Origin: Pseudonocardia halophobica
GTDB taxonomy: Bacteria; Actinomycetota; Actinomycetes; Mycobacteriales; Pseudonocardiaceae
Length of the DNA: 64,000 bases
Reading direction: 5' to 3'
Assembly (NCBI RefSeq): GCF_027922425.1
Contig: NZ_BSFQ01000014.1
Location: forward strand, 96,118 to 160,117
In this document: one piece after another, positions 1 through 7,712 of the stretch
Layout: each line of letters starts with the position of its first letter
Position numbering within the stretch: position 1 is the stretch's first letter
The notes under the pieces: generated by a model
The model's input: only the letters and a program-made list of their open reading frames with translations
Database searches by the model: none
Told to the model about the DNA's origin: nothing
Made by a program: the position numbers and the translations under genes

Positions 1-201
1 CGCATCCGGTCGATTGCGGACTCCGGCCCCGGCGTGCTGCTGATCGACCACGACATGTCCCTGGTCCTGGGCGTCTGCGACACGGTGACGGTGCTGGAGT
101 TCGGCAAGCAGATCTTCACCGGCACCCCGGCGGAGGCCCGGACCGACCCGACGGTGGTGGCGGCCTACCTGGGCGCCCCCGTGGAGGCCACCCATGCCTG
201 A
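1..201 (+). CDS. livG: Branched-chain amino acid ABC transporter ATP-binding protein, C-terminal end (partial)
   Basis: Only the last 66 codons are in the window; the gene begins upstream. Visible are the end of the Walker B/switch region (LLIDHDMSLVLGVCD, with the switch histidine) and a typical LivG tail with FGKQIFTGTPAEARTD and a final AAYLG. LivG and LivF are the two ATPases of the high-affinity branched-chain amino-acid/amide importers and act at the inner face of the membrane. The stop overlaps the next start by 8 bases, so the two are translated from one mRNA. The substrate cannot be read from the sequence; in actinomycetes such importers often carry aromatic or amide compounds. Confidence 0.85.
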   Translation, partial: RIRSIADSGPGVLLIDHDMSLVLGVCDTVTVLEFGKQIFTGTPAEARTDPTVVAAYLGAPVEATHA

Positions 202-937
202 CACGCTCCTGGAGACCGAGGACCTGGCCGCCGGCTACAACGGCGTGCCGGCGATCCGCGGGCTCTCCCTGTCCGTCGGCCCGGGCGAGGTCGTCGCGCT
301 GCTCGGGCCCAACGGCGCCGGCAAGACGACGTCGCTGCTCGCCATGGTCGGGCTCGTCCCGCTGCTCGGCGGCGAGGTCCGCGTGCTCGGTGCCCCGCTC
401 GGCCGGCGCAAGCCCCACCAGATCGCCCGGTCCGGGGTGCTGCTGGTGCCCGACGACCGCGGGATCTTCTACGGCCTCACCGTCCGCGAGCACCTGCGGC
501 TGGCCGGCCGCAAGGCCGACCCGGAGCGCGAGGCGCAGGTCCTCGACCGGTTCCCGGTGCTGCGGAACCTGGACTCGCGGCGCGCCGGGCTGATGTCCGG
601 CGGCGAGCAGCAGATGCTGGCCATCGCCAAGGCGCTGCTGGCCCGGCCGAAGGTGTTGATCATCGACGAGATGAGCCTCGGGCTGGCGCCGAAGATCGTG
701 CAGGAGATGCTGCCGGCGATCCGGGACCTCGCCAAGGAGGACGGCATCGGGCTCGTGCTGGTCGAGCAGCACATCGAGCTGGCGCTGTCGATCGCCGACC
801 GGGGCGTGATCCTCAACCACGGGCGCGTCGTCCTCACCGGGGCGGCGGGCGACCTGCTCCGCGACCGGCACCTCGTCGAGGCGGCCTACTTCGGCGCGGA
901 CCAGTTCGCCGACACGGAGGGCACGCTCGCCGGATGA
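194..937 (+). CDS. livF: Branched-chain amino acid ABC transporter ATP-binding protein LivF
   Basis: 247 residues, the normal LivF length. Walker A is GPNGAGKTT (about residues 38-46), the ABC signature MSGGEQQ (134-140), Walker B VLIIDEM (154-160) and the switch histidine lies in VEQH (about 193). It pairs with the LivG end just upstream as the second ATPase of a branched-chain-type importer. The ATG lies inside the end of livG and its own TGA overlaps the ATG of the following hydrolase (ATGA), so importer and hydrolase are translationally coupled. This suggests that the imported compound is processed by the hydrolase and hydratase that follow. Confidence 0.9.
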   Translation: MPDTLLETEDLAAGYNGVPAIRGLSLSVGPGEVVALLGPNGAGKTTSLLAMVGLVPLLGGEVRVLGAPLGRRKPHQIARSGVLLVPDDRGIFYGLTVREHLRLAGRKADPEREAQVLDRFPVLRNLDSRRAGLMSGGEQQMLAIAKALLARPKVLIIDEMSLGLAPKIVQEMLPAIRDLAKEDGIGLVLVEQHIELALSIADRGVILNHGRVVLTGAAGDLLRDRHLVEAAYFGADQFADTEGTLAG

Positions 938-1776
938 CCGCCGTCCTCGGCCCGGCGACCGCCACCGCGGCCGACGGGGTGCCGATCGCCTACCGCCGCC
1001 GGCCCGGTCCCGGCACGGTACCGCTGGTGCTGGTCCACGGGACGTCCGCGCACGCGGGCTGGTGGGAGCACCTGCTGCCCGCGCTGCCGGAGCGGTTCGC
1101 CGTGGTGAGCATGGACCTCGCCGGGCACGGCGACTCCGGGCGACGCGCCGTGTACGACCTGGACTCCTGGTCCGGCGACGTCCTGGCCGTCGTCCGGGAG
1201 GCCTTCGGCGGGCCGGCGGTGCTGGTCGGGCACAGCGTCGGCGGGCTCGTGGTGGCCGGGGCGGCGGTGCTCGACCCGGCCGCCTCGGCCGGCACGGTGC
1301 TCGTCGACTCGATCGTCGTCGACGGCTCCCCGGCCGAGGCCCCGGAGTGGCGCCCGCCGCGGGCCACGCGGATCTTCGCCGACCTCGACGAGGTGGCCGC
1401 CCGGTTCCGGCTCACCCCGCCGCAGCCGGAGGCCGATCCGGGCGTGCTGCGCGCGATCGCCGAGGGCTCGGTGCGGCCGGTGCCGGGCGGCTACGCCTGG
1501 AAGGTCGACCCGCTGATCTTCGGCGCGGTCGGCAGGCCGGGCATGTGCACGCGGCTGCCCGACCTGCCCGGCCCCGTCGCCGTCGTCCGCGGCGAGCTGT
1601 CGGTGCTGGTCCCGCCCTCGGCGGGGGCCGACCTCGCCGCGCTGACCGGGCGCCCGGTGCCGCAGTTCGACGTCCCCGGCGCCCACCACCACCTGATGAT
1701 CGACCACCCCGTCGAGCTGGCCGCGGCGCTGCGCGAGGCGCTCGCCGTCGTCGCGCCCGACCGTCCGAGGAGCTGA
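934..1776 (+). CDS. Alpha/beta-fold hydrolase
   Basis: 280 residues with the full alpha/beta hydrolase pattern: oxyanion HG in LVLVHGTSAH (about 32-40), nucleophile elbow GHSVGG (99-104, Ser101) and a late catalytic histidine in the HHHL stretch near residue 252. Substrate unknown; the family covers esters, carbon-carbon bond hydrolysis of meta-cleavage products and lactones. The start is fixed by the ATGA overlap with livF. The genes on both sides suggest a role in breaking down the compound brought in by the Liv-type importer. Confidence 0.85.
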   Translation: MTAVLGPATATAADGVPIAYRRRPGPGTVPLVLVHGTSAHAGWWEHLLPALPERFAVVSMDLAGHGDSGRRAVYDLDSWSGDVLAVVREAFGGPAVLVGHSVGGLVVAGAAVLDPAASAGTVLVDSIVVDGSPAEAPEWRPPRATRIFADLDEVAARFRLTPPQPEADPGVLRAIAEGSVRPVPGGYAWKVDPLIFGAVGRPGMCTRLPDLPGPVAVVRGELSVLVPPSAGADLAALTGRPVPQFDVPGAHHHLMIDHPVELAAALREALAVVAPDRPRS

Positions 1777-1781
1777 GTGCC

Positions 1782-2237
1782 CTGACCGCCTTCGCCGCCG
1801 TCCCCGACCTGCTCGCCGTGGCCCCCGGCACCGAGCTGGGCCACAGCTCCTGGCGCGTGGTCGAGCAGCCGCGGATCGACACCTTCGCCGACGCGACGGA
1901 CGACCACCAGTGGATCCACGTCGACCGCTCGCGCGCCGCCGACGGGCCCTACGGCACCACGATCGCGCACGGCATGCTGACGTTGTCGCTGGTTCCCACC
2001 ATGATCGGTGAGGTCGCCACGGTTCCCTCCGCGACCTTCGGCCTCAACTACGGCTTCGACAAGGTCCGCTTCACCGCCCCTGTCCCCGCCGGCTCCCGCG
2101 TCCGCGCCGCCGTCAGCGTGGTCGGCGCCGACCCGGTGCCGGGCGGGGCCAAGGTGACCTTCCGCGCCGTCGTCGAACTGGAGGGCTCGGACCGCCCCGC
2201 CTGCGTCGCCGACATGATCATCATCTGGATGGAGTAG
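1782..2237 (+). CDS. MaoC-like (R)-specific enoyl-CoA hydratase, probable CTG start
   Basis: About 151 residues of a single hot-dog domain. The hydratase-2 type motif is visible as ATDDHQWIHVD followed by YGTTIAHGMLTLSL, with the catalytic Asp/His pair, so it probably hydrates an enoyl-CoA or related thioester. No ATG, GTG or TTG lies where the family N terminus begins. A GAGGAG ribosome site at 1767-1772 is well spaced for a CTG at 1782, which gives a normal N terminus; the next in-frame GTG is at 1818 and would trim about 12 residues. The gene follows the hydrolase by 5 bases and is probably last in this operon. Confidence 0.75.
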   Translation: MTAFAAVPDLLAVAPGTELGHSSWRVVEQPRIDTFADATDDHQWIHVDRSRAADGPYGTTIAHGMLTLSLVPTMIGEVATVPSATFGLNYGFDKVRFTAPVPAGSRVRAAVSVVGADPVPGGAKVTFRAVVELEGSDRPACVADMIIIWME

Positions 2238-2310
2238 CGCCGGCACGGGTAGACCTCGGCGACGACGGTCGCTCCGGTGGAGCGGCGCCGCCCCACCGGA
2301 AGGATCCGCC

Positions 2311-2528
2311 GTGCCCCCGATCCTGCATCCGCCCGCCGCCCGCGACGGGTCCTGCCGCAGCCACCGCTTCGTCGCCCCCGATCCGCGGGGCTGGCGGTCG
2401 GTCGCGTTGATCGAGTGGGAGCTCACGGCCCAGGAGTGGGTCGACCGGCACCCGCACGACGAGTTCAACTACGTCCTCGAGGGCACCCTCGTGGTGGAGT
2501 GCGACGGCGTGACGGTCGAGGCCCCGCA
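2311..2528 (+). pseudogene. Truncated cupin-domain gene (N-terminal part only)
   Basis: A good ribosome site (GGAAGGA) precedes a GTG at 2311. The first ~72 codons read as a small cupin (EWVDRHPHDEFNYVLEGTL, then VECDGVTVEAP), i.e. the first beta-strands with a metal-binding-type histidine. After about 2528 the similarity stops abruptly and the frame runs on without cupin features until 3174, only because GC-rich DNA has few stops. The second cupin motif is missing. I read it as a gene cut by a deletion or insertion; it is unlikely to make a working protein. Confidence 0.6.
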
Positions 2529-2623
2529 ACGATCACGTGAGCCCGTTGCGGTGCAGGAGCCGCGTCAGCGCGGTCGACGCACCACGACTCGCGCCGCGTC
2601 GTCGCTCCCGCCCGGGTTGAGGC

Positions 2624-2785
2624 TCACCCCTCGGCGAACGGCTCTCCGCACCGCCAGCACCGGTCCGGTGGAGCCGCGGGGTCGTCGGTGGGCATGGCGC
2701 CGCAGGTGGGGCACAGGCGATGCAGCCAGCAGACCGGATCGCCCGCGTCGGAGCGCTCGTCCTTCTCCGCGTCGGAACCGCTCAC
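2624..2785 (-). CDS. Small zinc-ribbon protein, 53 residues
   Basis: This short gene is read on the minus strand from a GTG at 2785 with a strong AAGGAG site just upstream to a TGA at 2624. The product has two CxxC knuckles: CPTCG near residue 25 and CWRCG near residue 43, preceded by a conserved-looking DPVCWLHRL stretch. This is a classic four-cysteine zinc ribbon. Small proteins of this design are common in actinomycetes next to stress genes, but I know no proven function. It is divergent from the Hsp20 gene. Confidence 0.7.
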   Translation of the reverse strand: MSGSDAEKDERSDAGDPVCWLHRLCPTCGAMPTDDPAAPPDRCWRCGEPFAEG

Positions 2786-2851
2786 CGCTCTCCTTCCGGA
2801 TCGTTCCTCGAGGTGTCACCAGTGTGACGCGAACTACTCCTCGGCACCGGG

Positions 2852-2873
2852 AATTGAGTCGAACCGGCTCAGG
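2852..2873. promoter_or_regulatory. HAIR-like operator (HspR box) upstream of hsp20
   Basis: TTGAGT, seven bases, then GCTCAG lie 56 bases before the Hsp20 start. The actinobacterial HAIR consensus bound by HspR is CTTGAGT-N7-ACTCAAG; the left half matches six bases and the right half keeps CTCA. HspR control of small heat-shock genes is known in actinobacteria; that it acts here is inferred. Confidence 0.5.
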
Positions 2874-2929
2874 TTTACTCAGTCAGACGCTGCAAACCCC
2901 GCCAGCGACCAGCATCGAGGAGACACACG

Positions 2930-3451
2930 ATGAGCACCCTGATCCCGCGCCGCGACCCCTTCTTCGCCGACTTCGACGCCCTCGTCCGGCGCGCCTTCGG
3001 CCCCTCCCCCGTGCGCTTCGCGCGCCCGGAGAGCGGCTTCACCCCGGCCGCCGACGTGACCCGCGACGGCGCCGACGCCCTGGTCTCCCTGGAGGTCCCG
3101 GGCCTCGACCCCGCCACCGACGTCCACGTGGACGTCGAGGAGGGCCGCCTCGTCGTGCACGGCGAGCGCCGTGACGAGCGGAACGAGGAGAGCGAGGGCC
3201 GCCGGGTCCGCGAGGTCCGCTACGGCTCCTTCCGCCGCAGCTTCGCCCTCCCCCAGCACGTCACCGCCGACGCGGTGAGCGCCTCCTACGAGGCCGGCGT
3301 GCTGAAGGTCCGCGTGGCCGGCGCCTACGCCGAGCCGCGGAAGCCGGGCGTGACCAGCATCCCGGTGCAGGTCCCGACCGCCGGGCTGCCCGCGCAGGAG
3401 TCCCCCGAGGCCTCCCCGGAGAGCGCCGAGAAGGGCCCCGAGCAGGAGTGA
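2930..3451 (+). CDS. Hsp20/alpha-crystallin family small heat-shock protein
   Basis: 173 residues. The N terminus (LIPRRDPFF, then a short arm) is followed by the alpha-crystallin beta-sandwich from about residue 38 (FTPAADVTRDGADALVSLEV) to about 140, including the DATDVHVDVEEGRLVVHGER strand pair and the SFRRSFALP motif. The C-terminal tail is glutamate/proline rich. It acts as an ATP-independent holdase in the cytoplasm. A HAIR-like operator lies upstream, the start has ribosome site GAGGAG, and a hairpin terminator follows, so it is a single-gene unit. Confidence 0.92.
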   Translation: MSTLIPRRDPFFADFDALVRRAFGPSPVRFARPESGFTPAADVTRDGADALVSLEVPGLDPATDVHVDVEEGRLVVHGERRDERNEESEGRRVREVRYGSFRRSFALPQHVTADAVSASYEAGVLKVRVAGAYAEPRKPGVTSIPVQVPTAGLPAQESPEASPESAEKGPEQE

Positions 3452-3488
3452 CCCGGTCGGCCGGGGATCCCGGCCGACGGACGACGAC

Positions 3489-3516
3489 GGCACCCCGCCC
3501 GACGGACGGGGTGCCG
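3489..3516 (+). terminator. Hairpin terminator after hsp20
   Basis: A perfect 10-bp stem (CGGCACCCCG / CGGGGTGCCG) with an 8-base loop lies 38 bases after the Hsp20 stop, and a second GC-rich inverted repeat (TCGGCCGGG / CCCGGCCGA) sits at about 3458-3479. There is no long T run, as is usual in high-GC actinobacteria. It also faces the end of the leftward GntR gene, so it may serve both. Confidence 0.6.
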
Positions 3517-3535
3517 TTCCGCTGTCGGTGAGCCG

Positions 3536-4255
3536 CTACGACCCGGCCCGGCCCACCCCGTCGAGGGCGGCGAGGCCGGTCGCGGCGGCGTGCTCGAGGT
3601 GCTCGATGCAGAGCCGTTCGGCGGAGGCGACGTCGCGCGCGGTGATTGCGTCGACCAGGGCTCGCATCTCCACCGCCATCTGGGCCGCACGGCCGGGCTG
3701 CGACATGGACGTGGCGCGCAGCAGCCGGACCCGCGCCTGCACCCCGCCGAGGATCTGTTCGATCGTCGGGCTGGCGGCCCCGGCGAGCAGCTCGGTGTAG
3801 AAGAGGTCCTTGTCGCGCAGCAGCCGGTGCATGTCCGCGCCCGCCTCGACGTCCTGCTCCAGCGCGGTGACGGTGGCCCGGAGCCGGTCGTGGTGCGCGG
3901 CGTTCGCCCGCTCGATGAACCGGCGCACGGTGAGCGCCTCCAGCGAGGCCCGCACCGCGTAGAGGTCGCGGGCCTCGTCGGCCGAGGGCTTGTAGACCAT
4001 CGCCCCCTTCTGCGGCACGGTGACGACGAGCCCTTCGGCGGCCAGCTCGCGCAACGCCTCGCGGATCGTCGCGCGGGACACGCCGGTCTGCTCGATCAGC
4101 TCGCGCTCCACGAGCCGCTGCCCCGGCTGCAGCTCGAACTCGAGGATCGCGGTGCGCAGCCCGTCGATGACCTGCTCGCGCAGGGGCGCGGCGATCCGGC
4201 CGACCCGGATCCCGCGGAAGGTGCCCGTCTCCTCACCTGCCGTCACCAGGCGCAC
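3536..4255 (-). CDS. GntR-family transcriptional regulator (FCD subfamily)
   Basis: About 239 residues from the GTG at 4255 (another GTG at 4246). An N-terminal winged helix has recognition helix SRATIREALRELAAEGLV, followed by an all-helical FCD ligand-binding domain with DLYAVRASLEAL and a late HLEHA histidine motif. FCD regulators usually sense organic acids and repress neighbouring catabolic genes. It lies at the downstream end of the leftward catabolic cluster, 83 bases after the CMD protein gene, so it may be made from the same transcript. A plausible operator for it is the palindrome near 10799. Confidence 0.85.
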   Translation of the reverse strand: MRLVTAGEETGTFRGIRVGRIAAPLREQVIDGLRTAILEFELQPGQRLVERELIEQTGVSRATIREALRELAAEGLVVTVPQKGAMVYKPSADEARDLYAVRASLEALTVRRFIERANAAHHDRLRATVTALEQDVEAGADMHRLLRDKDLFYTELLAGAASPTIEQILGGVQARVRLLRATSMSQPGRAAQMAVEMRALVDAITARDVASAERLCIEHLEHAAATGLAALDGVGRAGS

Positions 4256-4338
4256 AGTAGTCGGACCCGCGCCGCTGCCGGGCCGCCGTAGCGCGTTCCC
4301 GCGCTCCGCGGCGGCCCGGGCACCGGAGCCGGCCGGTG

Positions 4339-5121
4339 TCACCCCGACCCGCTCTCCTGCTCGGCGACGACCGAGGCGAGGATCGGCGCCGCCGTCGTGG
4401 CCGCGTGGATGCCGATCACGCTGACGATCGACAGCACCTCCATCAGCTCGTCCTGCGTGGCACCGAGGCGCACGGCGTTGCGCAGGTGCAGCTTGAGCCC
4501 CGGGACGTAGAGGTGGGTGGCCGCGGCGTCGAAGGCGACGTAGATCATCTCCTTGACCTTCGGCTCCAGCGTGCCGGTCTTCCACGGCACCGAGGAGAAC
4601 TCCACGTAGGCCTCGAACAGGTCCGGGGCGAGCTCGAGGATCCCCTCCCAGAACTCGTGCCAGTAGCCGCGGTTGGCGGTGAACTCGGCCTTGAGCCTCT
4701 CCCGCCGCTCGTCCAGCGGCGCCGGCCCGGTGCGGACGCCCTCCTCCTCGAGCACCTCGAGCAGCAGCGGCACCCCGATGTTGCAGGCGTGGATGCCGAG
4801 CGTGCTGGTCAGCTCCAGCACCTCCATGATCTCGGCCGGGGTGGCCCCGTGCCGCAGCGCGGCCGCGACGTGCTGACGGATGCCGGGCTCGTACAGGTGC
4901 GTCGCCGCGGCGTCGGCGGCGATGTAGACGAACTCCTTGACCTTCGGCTCGAGGTGCGACGCAGCGGTCCACGGCACGCTCGAGAAGCGCAGGTAGGCCT
5001 CGAGGAACGCGGGATCCAGCTCGAGGATCCGCTGCCACGGCTCGCCCCAGGTGCCGCGGACCCGCACGAACTCGTCCTTGACCCGCTGCTGCTCCGTCGT
5101 GAGGGTCTCGGTCGCGGTCAC
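4339..5121 (-). CDS. Carboxymuconolactone-decarboxylase-like protein, two CMD/AhpD-type domains
   Basis: 260 residues that clearly contain an internal duplication: about 18-115 and 140-245 each carry a line like LEPKVKEFVYIAADAAATHLYEPG then a GATPAEIMEVLELTSTLGIHA helix. The fold is that of CMD/AhpD proteins, helical enzymes acting in beta-ketoadipate-type chemistry or as peroxidatic proteins; the CxxC of AhpD is absent. GTG start with an AGGAGG site; the start overlaps the stop of the upstream dehydrogenase (GTGA). It is one of two CMD-like genes in the operon. Confidence 0.85.
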   Translation of the reverse strand: MTATETLTTEQQRVKDEFVRVRGTWGEPWQRILELDPAFLEAYLRFSSVPWTAASHLEPKVKEFVYIAADAAATHLYEPGIRQHVAAALRHGATPAEIMEVLELTSTLGIHACNIGVPLLLEVLEEEGVRTGPAPLDERRERLKAEFTANRGYWHEFWEGILELAPDLFEAYVEFSSVPWKTGTLEPKVKEMIYVAFDAAATHLYVPGLKLHLRNAVRLGATQDELMEVLSIVSVIGIHAATTAAPILASVVAEQESGSG

Positions 5122-6002
5122 TGGTCCTCCTCCGGCCGCTCCCGCAGCCATCGTGCGATCTCGGTGTGGTCGGCCTCCGGCCCGAGCGTCCCGACGGCGC
5201 GGCTCCAGAGGGCGAGCGTGCGCTCGGCGTGGCCGCGTGGTGCGTCGACGGCCTCGGCCAGGCCGAGCGCGATCCGCAGGTCCTTGACCATCAAGCCGGC
5301 CGTGAAGCCGGAGCCGTAGGTGCCGGGGACGATGTGCGTGGGCCATTTGGTCTCCGTGGACCCGCTGCGGCCGCTGGAGCCGTTGATCGCCTCGAGCATG
5401 GCCGTGGCGTCGAGCCCGAACCGCTCCCCCGCGAGGATCGCCTCGGACGTCGCGAGCAGGTGCGAGGCGGAGAGCAGGTTGTTGAGCGCCTTGAGCGCGT
5501 GCCCCGCGCCCGTCCCGCCGACGTGGCGGACCCGGCCCATCAGCGCCAGCAGCGGGGTGAGCCGCTGCGCGGCGTCGTCGGGTCCGCCGACCATGATCGT
5601 CAACGTGCCGGCCTCGGCCCCGGCCACGCCCCCGGACACCGGCGCGTCGACGAGCGTGGCGCCGCGCTCGGCGACCCGCTCGGCCAGCGCGCGGGTCCGG
5701 AGCGGCTCCGACGTGCTCATGTCCACGAGCAGGGTGCCGGGCGCGAGGGCGTCGAGCAGGCCGCCGTCGACGACCTTCTCCACGATCCCGGAGTCCGGCA
5801 GCATCAGGACGACGACGGGTGCGCCCTCGGCCGCGGCCGCGGCGCTCGGCACGGGGGTGAGGACGTCCGCGAGCCCCTCGGCCACGCCGGGCGCGGCGTC
5901 GTGCCCGCGCACCGCCACTCCCCCGGCCGCGAGCCGCCGCACCATCGGCGTACCCATCCGGCCCAGCCCGACGAAGCCGACCCGGTCGAACGTCTCACCC
6001 AT
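5118..6002 (-). CDS. NAD(P)-dependent 3-hydroxyisobutyrate dehydrogenase family protein
   Basis: 294 residues. The Rossmann glycine motif is GFVGLGRMGTPM (9-20), the substrate motif DAPVSGG (119-125) and the catalytic lysine is K171 in GHALKALNN. This beta-hydroxyacid dehydrogenase family oxidises 3-hydroxyisobutyrate, tartronate semialdehyde, hydroxypropionate and similar acids. It overlaps both neighbours by 4 to 8 bases. A second member of the family lies in the same operon, so one may act on the parent acid and the other on a product; the substrates are not known. Confidence 0.88.
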   Translation of the reverse strand: MGETFDRVGFVGLGRMGTPMVRRLAAGGVAVRGHDAAPGVAEGLADVLTPVPSAAAAAEGAPVVVLMLPDSGIVEKVVDGGLLDALAPGTLLVDMSTSEPLRTRALAERVAERGATLVDAPVSGGVAGAEAGTLTIMVGGPDDAAQRLTPLLALMGRVRHVGGTGAGHALKALNNLLSASHLLATSEAILAGERFGLDATAMLEAINGSSGRSGSTETKWPTHIVPGTYGSGFTAGLMVKDLRIALGLAEAVDAPRGHAERTLALWSRAVGTLGPEADHTEIARWLRERPEEDQ

Positions 6003-6411
6003 GGCCGTTCCCCGACACGTCGACGGACTCGGCGGCGATCTCCCGCAGCACCCGCTCGGCCACCCGGAAGGCCTCGAGCGCCGCCGGGGCCCCGCAGTAC
6101 CCCGCGGTCTGCAGCAACGCCTCCTGGATCTCGGTCTCGGTGCAGCCGTTGGTCACCGCGCCGCGGACGTGCACGGCGAGCTCGTGGCCGCGGTTGAGCG
6201 CCGTGAGCATCACCAGGTTGAGCAGGCTGCGGGTGCGCCGGTCGAGTCCCGGCCGGCTCCACAGCTCGCCCCAGACGTTCTGCGTGACGTACTCCTGGAC
6301 CGGCCGCGAGAAGTCGCTGACCCCCTGCAGCGAGCGGTCCACGTGGGCGTCGCCGAGCACCTCGCGGCGGATGCCGAGGCCCCGCTCGTACCGGTCGTCC
6401 CCGCCGCTCAT
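5995..6411 (-). CDS. Carboxymuconolactone decarboxylase family protein (PcaC-like)
   Basis: 138 residues, the length of stand-alone gamma-carboxymuconolactone decarboxylase. The body matches the PcaC pattern: SLLNLVMLTALNRGHELAVH, then GAVTNGCTETEIQEALLQ and YCGAPAALEAFR. PcaC acts in protocatechuate breakdown, but no other pca gene is near, so the substrate may differ. The ATG at 6411 overlaps the cupin stop (ATGA), and its end overlaps the next dehydrogenase. Confidence 0.85.
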   Translation of the reverse strand: MSGGDDRYERGLGIRREVLGDAHVDRSLQGVSDFSRPVQEYVTQNVWGELWSRPGLDRRTRSLLNLVMLTALNRGHELAVHVRGAVTNGCTETEIQEALLQTAGYCGAPAALEAFRVAERVLREIAAESVDVSGNGHG

Positions 6412-6812
6412 CGGGCCACCTCCACGGCCGCGAGGTAGTCCCCCTCGGCGACCTCCTCGAGCCACGTCGTCGGCCCGATCGAGAAGGCGAGATGGGTCAT
6501 CACCGTGTCCGCGGTCCCGCCGTGCCAGTGCTGCTCGCCGGGCGGCACCCACACCACGTCGCCGGCCCGGACGACCTGCGGCTCCTCCCCGCGGGGACAG
6601 ACCCAGCCCATCCCCGCCGTGACGACGAGCAGCTGGCCGCCGGTGTGGTGGTGCCAGTACGTGCGCGCGCCCGGCGTGAAGGTCACCGAGTTCAGCGTGT
6701 TGTGCTCCGCCGTGGTCGGCAGCACCGGGTCGCCCCAGACCGTGCCGGTGAAGGTCTCGGTCCGGTTCTGGGTCGGTGTGGTGTCAGGGGCCCGGCCCCG
6801 AACGATCTGCAC
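6408..6812 (-). CDS. Single-domain cupin protein
   Basis: 134 residues of one small cupin barrel. Cupin motif 1 is visible as TYWHHHTGGQLLVVTAG, with metal-binding histidines, and motif 2 as PPGEQHWHGG. Such proteins can be metal-dependent oxygenases, isomerases or binding proteins. It is three bases downstream of the second dehydrogenase gene and overlaps the PcaC-like gene. The pairing of cupin and CMD-like protein is common in lactone/ketoacid catabolic operons, which supports joint use here. Confidence 0.85.
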   Translation of the reverse strand: MQIVRGRAPDTTPTQNRTETFTGTVWGDPVLPTTAEHNTLNSVTFTPGARTYWHHHTGGQLLVVTAGMGWVCPRGEEPQVVRAGDVVWVPPGEQHWHGGTADTVMTHLAFSIGPTTWLEEVAEGDYLAAVEVAR

Positions 6813-6815
6813 TGG

Positions 6816-7712
6816 TCATCCTTCCTGGTCGTGCACTCGTACCCCGCCGGCGACGTCGCCGAGTGCGTCGACGACGCGGTTGCTGATCAGGTCGCCGTAG
6901 CCGAGGTTCTCCGCGAGCCCGAAGCTGGCCAGCGGGCCCGCGGCGTTCAGGGTGGGAACGCCGAGCCGGCCCGCCAGGTCGACGTAGAGCGCGACGTCCT
7001 TGGTCATGAGCCTGCTCGTCAGGCCGCCCTCGAGGTAGTCGCCGCGGACGATCGCGGGGAACCGGTTCGTGGTCGCGAAGTTGACGCCGCTGCTCGAGTT
7101 GATCACCTCGAGCAGCTGCGGCAGGTCCAGCCCGGCCTTGCGGCCCGCGACCATCACCTCGGCGGAGGCCGCGAGGCTGACGGCGTTGAGGAAGTTGTTG
7201 AGCAGCTTGGCCGTGTGCCCGGTACCGGACGGCCCCATGTGGTGCACGGTCGCCGCGATCGGCGCGAGGACGGTCCCGAGCTCGGCGAGCGCGCCCGGGT
7301 CGCCCCCGGCCATGATCGTCAGACTGCCCTTCTCCGCGGCGGCGGCGCCCCCGGAGATGCCGGCGTCGAGATAGCGCACGCCGCGCGCGAGGGCCTCGTC
7401 GTGCAGGGTCCGGGTGGACGCCGGCGACGCGGTGGAGAGGTCGACGATCGTGGTCCCCTCACCGGCCACCGCCAGCACCGCCCGCACCACGGGCTCCACG
7501 ACGTGGCTGTCCGGCAACGACAGCAGCAGGACCCGGGCCCGCCGCGCCACCTCGGCCGGATCGGCCGCGGGCTCCGCACCGACCGCCTCGGCCCGTCCCG
7601 CCACCGGGTCGTGCCCGACGACGGTGAACCCGGCGTCGACGAGCCGCCGCACCATCCGGCCGCCCATGTTGCCGAGACCGATCATCCCGACCGTGTCCAC
7701 CGTGTCCGTCAC
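6816..7712 (-). CDS. NAD(P)-dependent 3-hydroxyisobutyrate dehydrogenase family protein (second copy)
   Basis: 298 residues from a GTG at 7712 with a GGGAG site; the GTG overlaps the stop of the SDR gene. Motifs are GMIGLGNMGGRM (9-20), DAGISGG (116-122, with Ile for the more usual Val) and catalytic K169 in GHTAKLLNN. It is only distantly like the other member in this operon, so they look like separate enzymes and not a recent duplication. Probably oxidises a short 3-hydroxyacid or reduces a semialdehyde. Confidence 0.87.
   Translation of the reverse strand: MTDTVDTVGMIGLGNMGGRMVRRLVDAGFTVVGHDPVAGRAEAVGAEPAADPAEVARRARVLLLSLPDSHVVEPVVRAVLAVAGEGTTIVDLSTASPASTRTLHDEALARGVRYLDAGISGGAAAAEKGSLTIMAGGDPGALAELGTVLAPIAATVHHMGPSGTGHTAKLLNNFLNAVSLAASAEVMVAGRKAGLDLPQLLEVINSSSGVNFATTNRFPAIVRGDYLEGGLTSRLMTKDVALYVDLAGRLGVPTLNAAGPLASFGLAENLGYGDLISNRVVDALGDVAGGVRVHDQEG

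Noticed and set aside
2311..3174. 287-codon frame continuing from the cupin start
   Set aside because: Only the first ~72 codons look like protein; the rest crosses the zinc-ribbon gene, the HAIR-like site and the start of hsp20.
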